A DNA stretch of 17,327 bases, from NCBI GenBank assembly GCA_023391015.1, contig JAEWBT010000109.1:1-17327 (forward strand), written 5' to 3'. Below, piece by piece: positions 14,801 through 17,327 of this stretch (position 1 is its first letter; the number at the start of each line of letters is the position of its first letter). Source of the DNA: Bacteroidota bacterium (GTDB taxonomy: Bacteria > Bacteroidota > Bacteroidia > Chitinophagales > Chitinophagaceae). The translations under genes were made by a program, and so were the position numbers. The notes under the pieces were generated by a model that saw only the letters and a list, made by a program, of their open reading frames with translations, had not been told where the DNA came from and did not search any database.

Positions 14801-16167
14801 CGGTGCAGCGTTGGGGCGCGGTTGAGGAGAATCGGGTGCCCTTTCAGGACGTTTTCCAGAATGTCATACACCACCGCTTCTTTTTTCTCAACAAGCTTTT
14901 TGGCGCTTTTCACGGTTTTGGAAATGCCCCGCTCCATCAGTTTCCGGATGATAAACGGCTTGAACAGTTCCGCCGCCATGTCTTTCGGCAAACCGCACTC
15001 GTGGAGCTTCATTTCCGGACCTACCACGATAACGGAACGACCGGAGTAGTCCACCCGCTTACCGAGCAGGTTTTGACGGAAACGGCCTTGCTTGCCCTTC
15101 AGTACGTCGGAGAGCGACTTCAGCGCACGGCCTCCTTCTGCCTTCACGGCGTTGGATTTCCGGGAGTTGTCGAACAGGGAATCCACCGCTTCCTGCAACA
15201 TCCGCTTTTCGTTCCGCAGGATCACTTCCGGCGCTTTGATTTCAATCAGACGCTTCAGACGGTTGTTCCGGATAATCACGCGACGGTAGAGGTCGTTGAG
15301 GTCAGACGACGCAAAACGGCCACCGTCGAGCGGCACGAGCGGGCGCAGTTCCGGTGGAATGACCGGAATGTACTGCATCACTGTCCACTCCATTTTGTTT
15401 TCTACGCGGGTGTTGGCGTCTTTAAACGCTTCTACCACACTCAGGCGCTTGAGGGCTTCCTGCTTGCGTTGCTGCGAGGTTTCGTTGGCCGCGGCGTAGC
15501 GCAGTTCGTGAGACAGGCTTTCCAAGTCCAGACGGCTCAGCAAGGTGTGCACCGCGTCGGCGCCCATCTTGGCCACGAATTTGTTTTCGTCTTCGTCGGG
15601 CAGGTACTGGTTTTCCTTTGGCAGCGCGTCCAGGATGTCCAGGTACTCGTCCTCAGAGAGGAGCTGCATGTAGGTTTTCTCGCTGTCTTTCAGATTCAGC
15701 TTTTGGCGAATCATCTCGTCGGCCGCACCACCGTTTACCACTACATAGCGCTCGTAGTAAACAATGCTTTCCAGCTTTTTAGAGGAAGAGCCCAGCAGGT
15801 AACCGATTTTGTTCGGCAGGGATTTGAAGTACCAGATGTGCACCACCGGAACCACGAGCTTGATGTGGCCCATGCGTTCGCGACGCACTTTCTTCTCGGT
15901 TACTTCCACACCGCAGCGGTCGCAGACGATGTTTTTGTAGCGAATGCGCTTGTACTTACCGCAATAGCATTCGTAGTCCTTTACCGGGCCAAAGATCTTT
16001 TCGCAGAAAAGACCGTCGCGTTCCGGCTTGTAGGTGCGGTAGTTGATGGTTTCCGGCTTCAGCACCTCGCCATAGGAGCGGTCGAGGATAGAATCCGGCG
16101 AGGCCAGCGAGATGGTAATCTTGCTAAAGCCTTGTTTGGGTTTGAGGTCTTTTTTATGGAGGGCCAT
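11842..16167 (-). CDS. rpoC: DNA-directed RNA polymerase subunit beta'
   Basis: The largest subunit of the core RNA polymerase, 1441 aa, slightly longer than E. coli RpoC (1407 aa). The N-terminal zinc site is C67, C69, C82 and C85 (CYCGKYKR...CDRCG). The catalytic magnesium triad is D485, D487, D489 in NADFDGDQM. The second zinc site is C833 with C907, C914 and C917 ([11 protein letters not shown]). The trigger-loop neighbourhood [22 protein letters not shown] follows. The start is ATG at 16167, giving the normal [14 protein letters not shown] N-terminus. In most bacteria rpoC follows rpoB almost directly; here an unrelated small gene lies between them, and one inverted repeat of that insert ends only 9 bp before the rpoC start. 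The gene looks intact. A 13-bp-stem terminator follows 23 bp after its stop. Confidence 0.98.
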   Translation of the reverse strand: [1441 protein letters not shown]

Positions 16168-16176
16168 AATGGGTAT

Positions 16177-16201
16177 AAAGTAGAAGGTAGAAAGTAGAAA
16201 G
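16177..16201. repeat. Left 25-bp inverted repeat of the rpoB-rpoC insert
   Basis: Begins AAAGTAGAAGGTAG and ends AAAGTAGAAAG. The reverse complement of 16609-16633 matches it at 24 of 25 positions. It starts 9 bp upstream of the rpoC start codon. The word is itself an imperfect tandem of GTAGAAR-like units. Confidence 0.85.
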
Positions 16202-16220
16202 AGAAGCTGAAAGAAGATTG

Positions 16221-16583
16221 CTAGCTTGGTTTGGCTGACAGGTTTCGCATCAGTCCTGCTATCATTTTCTGGATTTCTACTAAGTTGTTTTGAATTTTTT
16301 GAAAAGATTCTTCTGAAAGGTAACCAAGCCGCTTTGAAAGGATAAACTGGGTTTCCAGTTCATAAGCAGAGCCGAGAGCAATGGATAAAAAGTAGTGAAA
16401 AGAAGTATCCGTTTGGCGACCACATCCTTCCGCGATATTACTCGGGATGGATATGGCCGCACGGTTTATTTGAGAGATGAGATTGAATTTTTCTTTTTCC
16501 GGAAAATCAGGAGTGGTTTTATAAACAGCTTCGACCAGGTCAATGCTTTTACACCAAACATCCAGTTTCCGGAAATCATTCAT
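16221..16583 (-). CDS. Four-helix bundle protein (23S rRNA intervening-sequence / S23 family)
   Basis: A 120-aa all-helical protein of the four-helix-bundle family first known from intervening sequences in 23S rRNA genes; its molecular role is not established. Conserved features are FRKLDVW (4-10), FPEKEKFNLISQINRAAISI (27-46), SNIAEGCGR (48-56), FLSIALGSAYELETQ (65-79) and LGYLSEE (86-92). Helices are expected near 4-22, 29-55, 60-88 and 91-114. It lies in the same direction as rpoB and rpoC, between them and not in an rRNA gene. A hand count over 16261-16560 gives 117 G+C in 300 bases (39%), far below about 58% and 63% in sampled rpoC and rpoB lines, which points to acquisition. The frame is intact from ATG to TAG. 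Confidence 0.93.
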   Translation of the reverse strand: MNDFRKLDVWCKSIDLVEAVYKTTPDFPEKEKFNLISQINRAAISIPSNIAEGCGRQTDTSFHYFLSIALGSAYELETQFILSKRLGYLSEESFQKIQNNLVEIQKMIAGLMRNLSAKPS

Positions 16584-16608
16584 CTCAAAAGCAAAGAACT
16601 TTTACTTA

Positions 16609-16633
16609 CTTTCTACTTTTTACCTTCTACTTT
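16609..16633. repeat. Right 25-bp inverted repeat of the rpoB-rpoC insert
   Basis: CTTTCTACTTTTTACCTTC followed by TACTTT, the inverted partner of 16177-16201 with one mismatch. It lies 8 bp beyond the rpoB stop codon. Degenerate TTTCTAC units spread a little further on both sides (about 16601-16641). Confidence 0.85.
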
Positions 16634-16641
16634 CTACTTAC

Positions 16642-17327
16642 TTAGTCAAAATTCAATTCCAATCCCAGTCCGCGCAGTTCGTTCACCAATACGTTGAACG
16701 ACTCCGGCGTACCGGCTTTCGGAATGTTGTCGCCTTTCACAATCGCTTCGTAGGTCTTGGCACGGCCCACGATGTCGTCGGATTTCAACGTCAGCAGTTC
16801 CTGCAGGATGTTGGCAGCGCCATAAGCCTCCAGCGCCCACACTTCCATTTCCCCGAAACGCTGGCCACCAAACTGCGCCTTACCGCCCAACGGTTGCTGG
16901 GTGATGAGCGAGTACGGTCCGATGGAACGGGCGTGCATCTTGTCGTCTACCATGTGGTGCAGCTTAATCATGTAGATGATGCCCACCGTGGCTTTCTGGT
17001 CAAAACGCTCGCCGGTTTCGCCGTCGTAGAGGTAGGTGTGGCCAAAGGAAGGCAACCCGGCCTCTTCAATCAAACGAGCGACTTCATCCGGCTCGGCACC
17101 GTCAAAAATCGGGGTCGCGAACTTCACGCCCATTTTCTCACCGGCCCAGCCCAGGATGGTTTCGTAGATCTGACCGAGGTTCATCCGCGAAGGCACGCCC
17201 AGCGGGTTCAGCACGATGTCTACCGGTGTACCATCTTCGAGGAACGGCATGTCTTCTGCACGCACGATACGGGCTACAATGCCTTTGTTACCGTGGCGAC
17301 CGGCCATCTTATCACCCACTTTCAGCT
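16642..17327 (-). CDS. rpoB: DNA-directed RNA polymerase subunit beta, C-terminal part
   Basis: The last ~227 residues of the RNA polymerase beta subunit; the gene enters from beyond the right window edge, so the true start is not visible. The fragment opens with KVGDKMAGRHGNKG, the highly conserved block carrying active-centre lysines (equivalent to the E. coli K1065/K1073 region). It continues through GVPSRMNLGQIYE, the switch and clamp-contact segment PLGGKAQFGGQRFGEMEVWALEAYGA, and ends in a normal C-terminal tail, LNFD. The stop TAA is at 16642-16644. The four-helix-bundle insert separates it from rpoC, but all three genes read in the same direction and could share a transcript. Confidence 0.97.
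   Translation of the reverse strand, partial: LKVGDKMAGRHGNKGIVARIVRAEDMPFLEDGTPVDIVLNPLGVPSRMNLGQIYETILGWAGEKMGVKFATPIFDGAEPDEVARLIEEAGLPSFGHTYLYDGETGERFDQKATVGIIYMIKLHHMVDDKMHARSIGPYSLITQQPLGGKAQFGGQRFGEMEVWALEAYGAANILQELLTLKSDDIVGRAKTYEAIVKGDNIPKAGTPESFNVLVNELRGLGLELNFD

Larger units (their letters stand above)
1473..16574. repeat. Iterated octamer palindrome TTCCGGAA (15 dispersed copies)
   Basis: Copies start at 1473, 1548, 1610, 4037, 4337, 4826, 7882, 8815, 8994, 9767, 10974, 11793, 12864, 16497 and 16567. Ten of them extend to the decamer TTTCCGGAAA. Three are intergenic (4037, 8815, 11793). In genes the word is read in all three frames, as Ser-Gly (TCC GGA), Phe-Arg-Lys (TTC CGG AAA) or Phe-Pro-Glu (TTT CCG GAA), so codon choice for one residue pair does not explain it. 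Confidence 0.85.

Noticed and set aside
14443..16197. A 584-codon open frame antisense to rpoC
   Set aside because: It is fully inside the conserved rpoC gene, without a domain and with shadow-like composition.
16221..16583. The S23 gene as evidence of a nearby 23S rRNA gene
   Set aside because: Both neighbours are RNA polymerase genes and I saw no rRNA or tRNA sequence in the window.
16395..16697. A 100-codon + strand frame with a TFYFLPSTFYLL-like stretch
   Set aside because: The stretch is the translation of the TTTCTAC repeat, and the frame overlaps both the S23 gene and rpoB antisense.

Overview
The window looks like a chromosomal segment from a member of the Bacteroidota. The clearest marker is the LpxC-FabZ fusion, which is characteristic of this phylum. 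The lpxD - lpxC/fabZ - lpxA gene order, the lack of Shine-Dalgarno sites before most starts, and two AT-rich promoter-like elements close to TAnnTTTG agree with that. Hand counts give roughly 55-60% GC in rpoB and rpoC. I cannot place it below phylum; a Saprospiria- or Chitinophagia-like lineage is only a guess.

Layout. Positions 1-294 hold a tandem array with an exact 42-bp period. A YggS-type PLP-binding protein follows on the + strand (379-1074). A six-gene minus-strand cluster then runs from 8708 down to 1054: bifunctional penicillin-binding protein, HD-domain phosphohydrolase, lpxD, lpxC-fabZ, lpxA, and an orphan ABC ATPase. Spacing is tight (12, 30, 67 and 108 bp, then a 17-bp overlap), so it is probably one operon for building the cell wall and the lipid A precursor. 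A 226-bp divergent control region with several palindromes separates it from a + strand group (8935-11705): Cys-rich lipoprotein, seven-helix membrane protein, sensor histidine kinase without a periplasmic sensor domain, and a NarL-type response regulator. A strong bidirectional hairpin terminator lies between that group and the convergent rpoC. On the minus strand, rpoB (cut by the window end) and rpoC are separated by a small four-helix-bundle (23S rRNA intervening sequence / S23-type) gene.

Most notable signals. (1) The four-helix-bundle gene between rpoB and rpoC is about 39% GC, against about 58-63% in its neighbours. It is bracketed by 25-bp inverted repeats that sit almost exactly at the rpoB stop and the rpoC start, so it looks like an inserted cassette. 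(2) The octamer palindrome TTCCGGAA occurs 15 times, against about 0.26 expected by chance. It falls in all three reading frames and between genes, resembling the highly iterated palindrome HIP1 of cyanobacteria. (3) The 42-bp array contains a CCGTA/TACGG hairpin whose loop flips orientation partway through. The core genes themselves are ordinary housekeeping genes.
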